NCBI GenBank assembly: GCA_964610175.1
Contig: CAZSVE010000127.1
Coordinates: 1 to 5,529, forward strand
Direction: 5' to 3'
DNA from: CAZSVE01 sp964610175
GTDB lineage: Bacteria; Pseudomonadota; Gammaproteobacteria; HK1
DNA: 5,529 bases
The first letter of the stretch is position 1. Each line of letters opens with the position of its first letter. Below the pieces are notes generated by a model, which did not search any database, was not told the DNA's origin, and saw only the letters and a program-made list of their open reading frames with translations. The translations under genes and the position numbers were made by a program. Positions 1 to 5,422 of the stretch are shown in pieces.

Positions 1-17
1 CCGGTTTCGGCGAGGGA

Positions 18-36
18 GTGGTATGTCTTCTACCAC
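18..36. repeat. small inverted repeat near window edge
   Basis: GTGGTA at 18-23 is complementary to TACCAC at 31-36, with a 7-base loop. No T-run follows on either strand, so I do not call a terminator. The 98 bases left of the antitoxin remnant hold only this and the palindrome at 62-84; I see no gene there. Confidence 0.3.
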
Positions 37-61
37 AGGGTGTCTTTCATAGTAAAGCAAT

Positions 62-84
62 GCTCCCAAGCGGGGCTTGGGAGC
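62..84. repeat. REP-like palindrome, copy 1
   Basis: A perfect 10-bp inverted repeat, left arm GCTCCCAAGC, with a GGG loop. The right arm (GCTTGGGAGC) shares its core with the palindromes at 834-863 and 1435-1456, so this is one repeat family rather than a chance hairpin. It lies just beyond the 3' end of the PIN-associated antitoxin remnant. It could act as a bidirectional transcript-end structure, but no T-tract is present. The REP-like nature is inferred from size, symmetry and intergenic placement. Confidence 0.7.
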
Positions 85-98
85 CAAGCAATCATGAC

Positions 99-291
99 TT
101 ACCGATCCATCTTCGGTCTGTTGTTTTGTTCCGATTTCGGCCTGCGGGCTGGAAACGATACCAGTTTACGCCCACCATCCGCCTATTTGATCTGTATATC
201 CTTAACAAATCGCATGGACATCGTAATCGAATTGCCGGGCATATTCTTCCTGGATCCTGTGAATCTCTTCCACGATAGGGTCGCGCCACAT
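99..291 (-). pseudogene. decayed small antitoxin partner of the PIN toxin
   Basis: The frame starts at ATG 291 and reads MWRDPIVEEIHRIQEEYARQ, then FDYDVHAIC, then TAA at 204-202. Shifting one base just before the stop continues as KDIQIK, an in-frame TAG, then ADGGRKLVSFPARRPK and a final TAA at 101-99. The DPIVEEI(R/H)..REEYA.(K/R)(F/Y) start and the GRKLVSFPARRP basic tail match the small proteins that accompany this type of PIN toxin, as I recall the family. That pairing is recalled, not searched. The gene therefore carries one frameshift and one nonsense codon. Its ATG overlaps the extended toxin frame, consistent with a toxin-antitoxin operon. What is left as an open frame is only 29 residues. 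Confidence 0.6.
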
Positions 292-766
292 GGCTAGCCT
301 CCAGTAATTCTTGTGGGGTGCAAATTATCGGTGGCTCAAAGCCCCGGGAACGGCACAAGCGTTCAATGTGGGGGCGAAGCGCCGCGTTGTGTATGTGTGT
401 GTGCAGTTCCAGGTCAGTAGATATTCGACGCTATGAATCGCCGCAACCGCGATATGGAATGCGTCGACTTGCGCTTTGGACGGCAAAGGAATATTTTCAA
501 TCAGATCCCCCCGGCGAGTCCGCCGACCTCATCCGTTATCGCGAGTTCCGAGACCGGATTACATTCATTCGACGCGCTGCGGCATCCGCGTCCCCGGCGG
601 CGGCCTCCCGAGAAACGAACTCGGAAATTACCAGTTCAAAGCAGGCACTACGGGTCTCCCACCATTCCCGCGTCAATTTTCGATTCGCAGTGGCAACAAA
701 ATCCCGGCTACCTCTCGCGACAAGATAACTCACGATTGACGTTTCGATATATATCTTTGGTTTCAT
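287..766 (-). pseudogene. PIN-domain (VapC-like) toxin, broken by three frameshifts
   Basis: The frame opens at ATG 766 with MKPKIYIETSIVSYLVARGS, which is the first PIN strand (IYIETS, where Glu takes the place of the usual Asp). It continues through TREWWETR and FELVISEFVSREAAAGDADA. It then needs three successive one-base shifts: near 545-560 (to SELAITDEVGGLAG), in the C-run 507-512 (to DLIENIPLPSKAQVDAFHIA, AVAAIHSVEYLLTWNC), and in the CA/GT run at about 386-403 (to HIHNAALRPHIERLCRSRG, FEPPIICTPQELLEA). The three shifts add up to the original frame. The VDAFHIA Asp and LLTWNC segment are the usual C-terminal PIN features. Such toxins are RNases in TA modules. No normal stop is seen after ELLEA; the frame runs on into the antitoxin gene. 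The reconstructed length is about 155-160 residues, normal for the family. As written it cannot make an active toxin. Confidence 0.72.
298..302 (-). promoter_or_regulatory. Shine-Dalgarno for the antitoxin remnant
   Basis: On the minus strand GGAGG is followed by a 6-base spacer and ATG 291. This supports ATG 291 as the original antitoxin start. It shows that the antitoxin was translated from its own site inside the 3' end of the toxin gene. Confidence 0.55.
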
Positions 767-833
767 CCTGCCCACGCATTCATCCGGCGGCGCCCCGTGC
801 CGAGACAAGTACCCTCTACTTTTATCTCATCTG

Positions 834-863
834 CACGCTCCCAAGCTGAAGCTTGGGAGCGTG
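834..863. repeat. REP-like palindrome, copy 2 (longest)
   Basis: A perfect 14-bp inverted repeat, left arm CACGCTCCCAAGCT, with a 2-base GA loop. It is the strongest hairpin in the window and shares the AGCTTGGGAGC arm with the copies at 62-84 and 1435-1456. It lies in the 124-bp gap between the DUF2283 gene and the PIN toxin remnant. No U-tract follows on either strand, so a classical Rho-independent terminator is not supported. It could still stabilise the 3' end of the upstream mRNA. Confidence 0.8.
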
Positions 864-890
864 ATAAATGATACACGAGCGATACACACA

Positions 891-1103
891 TTATGCCGCC
901 GTGGCTTCAAGAGGCAGGGATTGTGTTTCGAGTTTCGTAAGGTCCAGGACATCCCTGGCGTGCTTGATGTCTATTCCCACCGGTTTCCCGGTATCGTCGA
1001 AGTCGATCACGATCCCTGGCGCGACCTCTCCCGCCTCTGTGCCGGGCCGCTCGACAAGATGAATGTAAAGCGAATCGGTGTCGGCATGGTAACTTAGTTT
1101 CAT
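891..1103 (-). CDS. DUF2283 family protein, putative antitoxin
   Basis: An intact 70-residue frame opens with MKLSYHADTDSLYIHL, then EVAPGIVIDFDDTGKPVGID, then IKHARDVLDL. This is the DUF2283 pattern: M(K)L.YD...D.LYI.L near the N-terminus, EV.PG(I/V)V.D.D..G..VGI(E/D)I in the middle, and a short C-terminal helix. The length is typical. DUF2283 proteins are usually found beside small toxin-like genes, and a TA role is suspected from context. No biochemical function follows from the sequence. The start is well supported by AAGGAG eight bases upstream. The gene sits two codon-lengths behind the broken small gene at 1116-1349 and is probably co-transcribed with it. It is one of only two clearly unbroken genes in the window. 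Confidence 0.82.
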   Translation of the reverse strand: MKLSYHADTDSLYIHLVERPGTEAGEVAPGIVIDFDDTGKPVGIDIKHARDVLDLTKLETQSLPLEATAA

Positions 1104-1111
1104 GCGAGATG

Positions 1112-1117
1112 CTCCTT
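1112..1117 (-). promoter_or_regulatory. Shine-Dalgarno of the DUF2283 gene
   Basis: AAGGAG on the minus strand lies 8 bases before ATG 1103. Its first two bases are also part of the TAA stop codon of the upstream gene (1118-1116), so the two genes are arranged for translational coupling. Confidence 0.7.
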
Positions 1118-1349
1118 ACTTGAAATTCCGGTTGAAAAAGGCGTTCAGGGTGGTTCGTCGATCCGGCAACGTTACGACGCGAAGATATCTGTTCCCGTAT
1201 TCCGGGATTCGGCCCTAAAAACGAACTCTCCCATCGGGTTGTTCTTCCCTGTATTCCCCGGAAGACACAACCCGCTCGCACCATTCCTTTCTTATATATG
1301 GCCGCTTTAGCAGGACGTCGTTTTCGAAGTAGCCCGTATACGTAAACAT
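1116..1349 (-). pseudogene. small toxin-like partner of DUF2283, interrupted by one TAG
   Basis: From ATG 1349 the frame reads MFTYTGYFENDVLLKRPYIR, KEWCERVVSSGEYREEQPDG, RVRF, then TAG at 1217-1215. It continues in the same frame with GRIPEYGNRYLRVVTLPDRR and TTLNAFFNRNFK to TAA at 1118-1116. With the TAG read as one residue it is a 77-residue protein, and no frameshift is needed. Proteins of this pattern (RPYIRKEWC...PDGR(I/V)R.WG.I.E.G.RYLRVVT...NAF..R.FK), somewhat like the DUF4258 fold, are what I recall directly upstream of DUF2283 genes. In them the position of the TAG is normally Trp, so TGG to TAG is the likely lesion. A toxin role is inferred from size, basic character and pairing. 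The two halves are too short to be recognised as genes separately. Confidence 0.62.
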
Positions 1350-1373
1350 GGAGCGAACCGTAGTTTTAACGCT

Positions 1374-1399
1374 GGCACCCAAGCTCCAACTTGGGCGCC
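1374..1399. repeat. REP-like palindrome, copy 3 (imperfect)
   Basis: Left arm GGCACCCAAG pairs with CTTGGGCGCC with one mismatch, around a 6-base CTCCAA loop. It is the first of three palindromes packed into 83 bases between hamB and the DUF2283 module. It shares the CCAAG/CTTGG core of the family. Confidence 0.6.
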
Positions 1400-1405
1400 T
1401 CTTTT

Positions 1406-1425
1406 CCGGAAGCTGGAGCTTCCGG
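1406..1425. repeat. REP-like palindrome, copy 4
   Basis: A perfect 9-bp inverted repeat, left arm CCGGAAGCT, with a 2-base GG loop. It keeps the AAGCT-NN-AGCTT centre of the family, but its outer arms differ (TCCGG instead of GGGAG). Confidence 0.65.
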
Positions 1426-1434
1426 GACTATACA

Positions 1435-1456
1435 CTCTCAAGCTAGAGCTTGGGAG
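1435..1456. repeat. REP-like palindrome, copy 5
   Basis: Left arm CTCTCAAGCT pairs with AGCTTGGGAG around a 2-base AG loop, with one G-T wobble. The right arm plus GCG (1447-1458) repeats the 12-mer also present at 850-861. It is the copy nearest to the 3' end of the Hachiman operon. Confidence 0.7.
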
Positions 1457-1468
1457 CGAGAGAAATCT

Positions 1469-1591
1469 CTATTCCCCCAGGATGGCCGTTTCGACCATGT
1501 GCTTGGCTTAGGTCCAGCAGGCGGCGGGCGTCCTTTGGTTCAATACCTTTCGAAATGCATCCTCAATGGATTGAATGGTAGATGGCGGCAC
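1469..1591 (-). pseudogene. possible tiny decayed reading frame downstream of hamB
   Basis: Starting at GTG 1591 the minus strand reads (M)PPSTIQSIEDAFRKVL. Shifting back one base near 1540 gives EPKDARRLLDLSQAH, and shifting forward one base near 1500 gives VETAILGE and TAG at 1471-1469. The two shifts cancel, and the total of about 40 residues reads like a soluble helical protein. No good ribosome binding site precedes the GTG, and I do not recognise a family. It may be the remnant of a small antitoxin-like gene, or chance. Without the shifts the frame closes after about 32 codons. Apart from this, the 149 bases between hamB and the palindromes hold nothing I can name. Confidence 0.22.
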
Positions 1592-1609
1592 AAAGCAACT
1601 TGTAAATCT

Positions 1610-3736
1610 TTAGTTCCCTTCCCGGACCGACTCAAGCAATTCGACCTCGTACGAATGCAGATCCAGCGTACGCAGGTCCGCGCTGCCAAGTTGACTCAGC
1701 GCATCTGTTACGGTTTCCGCCTCATGCAGAAACCCGCACTTCATCGTCAATGTCGCGGGTATTCCGTATTCGTCCAGCGCCGCGCATAGCCCCGGCAGGA
1801 AGAGCGATTCAACTTGGCCTGCGTAGTACGAGTAATTACCACACTGCATGTCTTCCCGCGTAAAGATGTACTTCTGAATACGATCGAGGGCCATCAGGTA
1901 TTGGGGGAAATCGAAGCTTGCCCAATTCCGGTCGAACCGGAGAATGCGCTCAACCGCTTCGTTCGCTGTCTTGGCCGCATACTTTGAAGCACCGTCCAAC
2001 TCATCCTTGATTCTCTCCGCGAGGGACTGGTGTTTACCAAGCTGCCAGAGTTTAAGCACCAACTGTTTCGCTGAGTAGACGCCATTGCGCCGGCGCCGAA
2101 CCCAGAAATTCCATATCAGGTCGCAGCAAGCGCCAAGTTGTTCGTATTCCGGCGGGTTCGACCACGCGAGAAGCGCATAGTATCGGCTCAAGTCCGAGAG
2201 GATTTCCTCGGCCAATGTAATCTGTGCCTTCGGCTCTATGCCGTGGTTCTCGCGCAGTACATCAATGGGCAACGGAGAACGCTCAACTGTGGCGCTGATA
2301 CGTTCACGCGCCTTTTCCTCCAAATCCTCTTTGTCCATCTGAATGAGTAGGCTTTCTGGCGTATTCTTGTTCTGTGAATGGAGCGGAAAGTCCACGAACG
2401 GAAGTTCCGGTTGTGGCTCTTCATGGAACAGGAATACGCAGCCCACGAAGTGTTCGAACATGCGACCGGAGCGCCCTTTGATGTTGTTGAAGGTGAAGTA
2501 GTCGAGTTTCTTGGTTGCTATTTTGTTGTCAAAGATTACGACATTCTTGGCTTTGGTGTTTATGCCTTCAATCAGTGTCGATGTGCAGATCAGGAACTGT
2601 ATTCGACCACTATTGAAGAATCGTACCATCTCATGCGCTACTGATCGCGGCAATGGGCCATAATGAATTGCAATACCGGCACGTAGCGCCCGAGGTAAGA
2701 CCCAATCCGGGTGGAACTCGCGGCCCAACCAGTTCGCAGCCGGTTCGGTGTCGGCTGCAATTCCCTGGACATCGGACGCGAGGAGTTCCTCGGCGACACG
2801 GTTTACCTGCGGAATCGATTTACAGTATATGAGCGTCGGCTCTTCGGCATCGCGGCAAATACGAATAAGCCCCCGGGAGCGAGCCTCCTCGGTTGGCGCA
2901 TGCATGTCTACGATGTCCGCGACAACTGTTTGAAAATCGGTACTGATGAACTCGAAATTAAATCGCTGATTTGCGCCGGGGCTGATTTCCCGGATATTGG
3001 GACCGAGCATGTAGAACTGCGCCTTGTGCTTCTTGTAGAGGTAATAAAATGCCTCGTTCAGCGAAACAACACGTCTGTCTTCTTCACTTTGCCCTCCGAT
3101 CTTGTAGAACTCGTCCAAAACGAAGAAGTCGATTCTGGGGAAGTTCTCCTTGTACGATACGACTCGTTCCGGCGTGAAAATGAAGATGTTTCGCCCTTCA
3201 GCGGGCTGTTGGGAGGGATGGCCCACGATGTGATACTGTCTGGAAAACTGCCTTTGCAGGCGTCTTCGGGTCTCATCGAGCAGGGCCAGGGTTGGCACGA
3301 TGACTACGACGTTCGTGAACCGGCACGTGGCGATTACCGCATCGATGATCTTGCTCTTGCCGAAGCTCGTAGGCGCACTGAGGACCACGTTTTTTCCGGC
3401 AAGTAGTTTGTGATAGACCGGGGCTTGCTCCTGGTGGAAGATGATGTCTTTCAGGGCCTCCGGGCGATGGAATTCCAGGGCGAGCAGGTCGCGGATGCTC
3501 AGCGCGGGGTCATCGAGGTAAGGGAAAAGCCCAGTTTCGCGGACGAGCGAAGACAAGATGGGCCGAGTCTCCGTAAAGGTGTCTCGGTGTTCGAGCGCGC
3601 GGAGGACGAGTTCCTTGGCAATGCGTGATTTCGGGTTGGCAGTCACTGCACGCGCGATTGCCTGGAGCAACGCAAACTGGCGGTCTGCAATGCCAGAACC
3701 TTTCTTGAGCGCCTTGAGAGCGTCTTGTGTCTTCAT
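1610..3736 (-). CDS. hamB: Hachiman defence helicase HamB (Ski2-like superfamily 2)
   Basis: An intact protein of 708 residues from ATG 3736; a GTG at 3748 in the same frame would add four residues. I prefer the ATG because it forms an ATGA overlap with the hamA stop. Superfamily 2 motifs appear in order (708-residue numbering): I SAPTSFGKS about 120-128, Ia VPTLALLDE about 147-155, Ib TPERV about 188, II DEFY about 208-211, III LGPNI about 244, IV LIYCKS about 302, V TSTLIEGINTKA about 385-396, VI NIKGRSGR about 418-425. The HYGPLPR...VRFFNSGRIQFLICTSTLIEG block is Ski2-like. About 280 further residues follow without a motif I recognise. In Hachiman, HamB is an ATP-dependent DNA helicase/translocase that holds and licenses the HamA nuclease against phage. 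Helicase identity is certain from motifs; the HamB assignment rests on the adjoining DUF1837 gene. No lesion is seen in 2.1 kb. Confidence 0.88.
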   Translation of the reverse strand: MKTQDALKALKKGSGIADRQFALLQAIARAVTANPKSRIAKELVLRALEHRDTFTETRPILSSLVRETGLFPYLDDPALSIRDLLALEFHRPEALKDIIFHQEQAPVYHKLLAGKNVVLSAPTSFGKSKIIDAVIATCRFTNVVVIVPTLALLDETRRRLQRQFSRQYHIVGHPSQQPAEGRNIFIFTPERVVSYKENFPRIDFFVLDEFYKIGGQSEEDRRVVSLNEAFYYLYKKHKAQFYMLGPNIREISPGANQRFNFEFISTDFQTVVADIVDMHAPTEEARSRGLIRICRDAEEPTLIYCKSIPQVNRVAEELLASDVQGIAADTEPAANWLGREFHPDWVLPRALRAGIAIHYGPLPRSVAHEMVRFFNSGRIQFLICTSTLIEGINTKAKNVVIFDNKIATKKLDYFTFNNIKGRSGRMFEHFVGCVFLFHEEPQPELPFVDFPLHSQNKNTPESLLIQMDKEDLEEKARERISATVERSPLPIDVLRENHGIEPKAQITLAEEILSDLSRYYALLAWSNPPEYEQLGACCDLIWNFWVRRRRNGVYSAKQLVLKLWQLGKHQSLAERIKDELDGASKYAAKTANEAVERILRFDRNWASFDFPQYLMALDRIQKYIFTREDMQCGNYSYYAGQVESLFLPGLCAALDEYGIPATLTMKCGFLHEAETVTDALSQLGSADLRTLDLHSYEVELLESVREGN
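3733..3736 (-). promoter_or_regulatory. ATGA stop-start overlap coupling hamA and hamB
   Basis: On the minus strand the four bases ATGA contain the hamB ATG (3736-3734) and the hamA TGA (3735-3733). No good Shine-Dalgarno precedes this ATG, so hamB translation probably depends on ribosomes finishing hamA. The hamA frameshift could therefore lower hamB expression unless re-initiation occurs inside hamA, for example at ATG 4239. Confidence 0.55.
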
Positions 3737-4661
3737 ATTTTTTGCCACGCTTTCAGCTTTGTATGAAGGGCGGCAATCAGCCTCTCCTTATCATTGAGCG
3801 GAAATAGAAACAGGTGAATTCGCACTGACGGGAGATCCTCGGTCTTCTTGTGAAACGTCTTGAAATGCTGATTAATCTCGGCGCGGAAATCACGAATATA
3901 TTCTTTGGTAGCGGCCGTATGCCGTTGCACTGCCTTGCTTTCGTATGTCAGCAGAACGGGGATGCAGATACGCTTGAATATCTTGTCCAGGGGTGTACGC
4001 TCGGAGATGATCCGTTGCACAGCCGCAGAGTAGTTGTCCCGTTCGTCCAGCTTGTTGCCGATGAGAATGAACTCCTTGCGCAGGAAATTTTTCTCCAGAT
4101 GTTCACCAATCTCGGAGACCACGTCCCTGATCGCTTTCGACACGCTCTTGTAGAACTTTACCTCGCCCAGCCAGAGTTCCAGATTATCAAGTTCTCCAAC
4201 AACGTGGACGCAATCAAAGCCTTTGACGGTGTTGTTCATCGAACTCTCGTAGTAGAGTTTGGAAATCGCGGGCAGCGAATCGAAAACACAACGAATCGCG
4301 GCATGCAGGAATAACTCGCCGAACTCGCGCCCCGTTTCGCGTATTTGTCGGTCTGATAGATGAGCTTCGCGGCTTTCCGCAGACTTTTTACGGCAGACTC
4401 GTGGGACAGCTCACCGCGTTCCTTGGAGTTCAGGCAAAACTCGGGAAGCCACTCCATGATGTGGTCTGCAAATGCCGAGTATCGCCACTGGCCCTGCTCG
4501 TAGCCGACGCACAAGCCGGATACGCCTTTGTCCCGGTTCGGTTCGTGAACTCGGATCTCCCAGAACGGATCTGGGTGTGGCAAAGGGGGCATCAGTTCTT
4601 CTCCGATATCGGATTGGATATGGGCACTTTTCAGTTTACCTCTCTGTGGCGTCTTTGACAT
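3733..4661 (-). pseudogene. hamA: Hachiman effector nuclease HamA (DUF1837), split by one frameshift
   Basis: The N-terminal frame from ATG 4661 carries GLCVGYEQGQWRYSAFADHI and MEWLPEF and ends in KLIYQTDKYAKRG (residue 111). The conserved continuation EFGELFLHAAIRCVFDSLPA ISKLYYESS lies in another frame and leads to VKGFDCVHVVGELDNLELWL GEVKFYKS and the C-terminus KAWQKI. Together they make about 308 residues, normal for HamA. Removing two bases (a GC doublet within 4324-4330) restores KRGEFGEL exactly; adding one base restores the frame with one extra residue. The PD-(D/E)xK centre is visible: Asp about 149 (GFDCVHVV), Glu about 166 and Lys about 168 (GEVK). HamA is the DNA-degrading effector of Hachiman, held by HamB. 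No slippery heptamer is seen, so programmed frameshifting is unlikely. As written, residues 1-111 and the nuclease core are separate. A fragment from ATG 4239 (168 residues, containing D-E-K) is still open. The stop TGA overlaps the hamB ATG. Confidence 0.82.
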
Positions 4662-4682
4662 TTCCAGATAGGAGCCGCAGGT

Positions 4683-5257
4683 GACCAGATGCTCGGCGGT
4701 GAGATCGTCCAGGGTTCATTGTTCATTCAGCAACTCGGACAAGGGTTTGATCGGCGCGGGGGATGTCGGGGAGGTTTCGGTAATGGTTGGGCTCGCGGCG
4801 GTGCAGGTGGATGGTTTCGCCGCCGTTGGTCCAGACCCCGATGGGGGAGCCCTTGGCGCTGCAGTAGCTCTTGAGTTGTTCCAGGCCATCGGAACGCCTG
4901 GGTTTCTTGCACATTGATGATGATGTAGGCGGCGCGCGGATCGTCTTTGTCCCATATGACGATATCCGCCAGCTTGTCATGGATATAGGAACCCATTTGT
5001 ACCGCTTCCTCGATGGCGATTCGCCCGGCGGGATAGCCGTACTTTTCCATCAGCATCTTGAGGTAGAGTTGCCGGACGATCTCTTCGGGCCTGGCAGGCC
5101 GTTTCTTGCCGGTGGCCAGACATTCGAGATAGGGCTTGCCCCGTTTCAGGAAAAGGGGAAACCCGGCAATGGCCTCGGGCTCGAAGATGGTCAGGGCGTG
5201 GGCCGTCCCCCGGAGGATTTCATCGACGGTGGGTGGTGTTTTTGCCGAGGTTTTCAT
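4683..5257 (-). pseudogene. truncated, frameshifted HSDR_N-type restriction protein N-terminus
   Basis: From ATG 5257 the first frame reads through LFLKRGKPYLECLATGKKRP, ARPEEIVRQLYLKMLMEKYG, and HDKLADIVIWDKDDPRAAYI. A one-base excess at about 4911-4915 moves the family sequence to CKKPRRSDGLEQLKSYCSAK, GSPIGVWTNGG and PDIPRADQT. A second one-base excess in GGG 4743-4745 moves it to LSELLNEQ, then TGA (4718-4716), then TLDDLTAEHLV. This order matches the type I R-subunit N-terminal domain (HSDR_N type) also found at the N-terminus of large N6-DNA methylases, where LNE(R/Q)WTLDDL is usual, so the TGA replaces a Trp. The domain is a PD-(D/E)xK nuclease fold (Asp in ADIV, Lys in CKKP). Everything after about residue 190 is missing and hamA begins within 25 bases. 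It is a remnant of a restriction-modification gene. Confidence 0.75.
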
Positions 5258-5265
5258 GCCGCTTT

Positions 5266-5271
5266 TTCCTT
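5266..5271 (-). promoter_or_regulatory. Shine-Dalgarno of the HSDR_N-type remnant
   Basis: AAGGAA on the minus strand lies 8 bases before ATG 5257, supporting that start. It is the only good ribosome binding site ahead of the hamA-hamB transcript. The promoter for the whole block is therefore probably further right, although I could not identify convincing -35/-10 boxes. Confidence 0.5.
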
Positions 5272-5276
5272 TTCTC

Positions 5277-5303
5277 CGGTCCCTACGCGCCGCGCGGGAA
5301 CCG
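5277..5303. repeat. imperfect GC-rich hairpin upstream of the restriction remnant
   Basis: CCGGT and ACCGG bracket a second pair of CGCG segments, giving an imperfect hairpin just outside the ribosome binding site of the remnant gene. It may lie in the 5' leader. No known riboswitch is recognised. Confidence 0.25.
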
Positions 5304-5321
5304 GATAGAGATAGTAGTCCT

Positions 5322-5357
5322 GTAATCCCGCTCCACGCAGCGGGACAAAGGGATTAC
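5322..5357. repeat. nested inverted repeat (36 bp)
   Basis: Outer arms GTAATCCC (5322-5329) and GGGATTAC (5350-5357) enclose an inner pair CCCGCT/AGCGGG (5327-5332/5339-5344). The inner and outer stems compete for CCC 5327-5329, so two alternative hairpins are possible. It is unrelated in sequence to the AAGCT family left of hamB and lies at the right edge of the defence block. It could be a different dispersed palindrome or a leader element. No T-run follows. Confidence 0.55.
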
Positions 5358-5422
5358 AAAACCGCCATCACCACATTACTCACCAGCCCTCCGCCTGCCT
5401 TATTCATGGCCACTACCACCAT
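5354..5422 (-). CDS. doubtful 22-residue hydrophobic small ORF
   Basis: An AAGGAG at 5432-5427 with a 4-base spacer precedes ATG 5422. The frame reads MVVVAMNKAGGGLVSNVVMA VL and stops with TAA inside the right arm of the nested hairpin. It is hydrophobic and Val-rich, but far too short to judge coding potential. I report it only because of the ribosome binding site. The remaining bases to 5529 hold no frame I can support. Confidence 0.15.
   Translation of the reverse strand: MVVVAMNKAGGGLVSNVVMAVL

Noticed and set aside
18..849. Several plus-strand frames of 85-138 codons
   Set aside because: They are antisense to the PIN toxin and antitoxin remnants, which give clear protein families on the minus strand; the plus-strand translations are Arg/Pro/Ser-rich without family features.
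834..863. Rho-independent terminator
   Set aside because: The stem is perfect, but there is no T-tract on either side and related palindromes occur at several other places.
62..1456. CRISPR array
   Set aside because: The repeats are palindromic, variable in sequence and separated by hundreds of bases or by less than 10; there are no regular spacers and no cas genes.
2711..3406. 231-codon open frame on the plus strand
   Set aside because: It lies wholly antisense to hamB over its helicase motifs, has no ribosome binding site or recognisable domain, and is explained by the codon pattern of the opposite strand.
4324..4334. Programmed ribosomal frameshifting within hamA
   Set aside because: The frames could be joined by a -1 shift, but the site (cgg ggc gcg) is not a slippery heptamer, no downstream pseudoknot is evident, and the join would add a residue to a conserved motif.
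1215..4718. Stop-codon reassignment (TGA or TAG read as Trp)
   Set aside because: Two Trp positions appear as TAG and TGA, but hamA itself ends with TGA in the hamB overlap and the PIN partner has a separate TAG; frameshifts nearby make simple mutation the better explanation.
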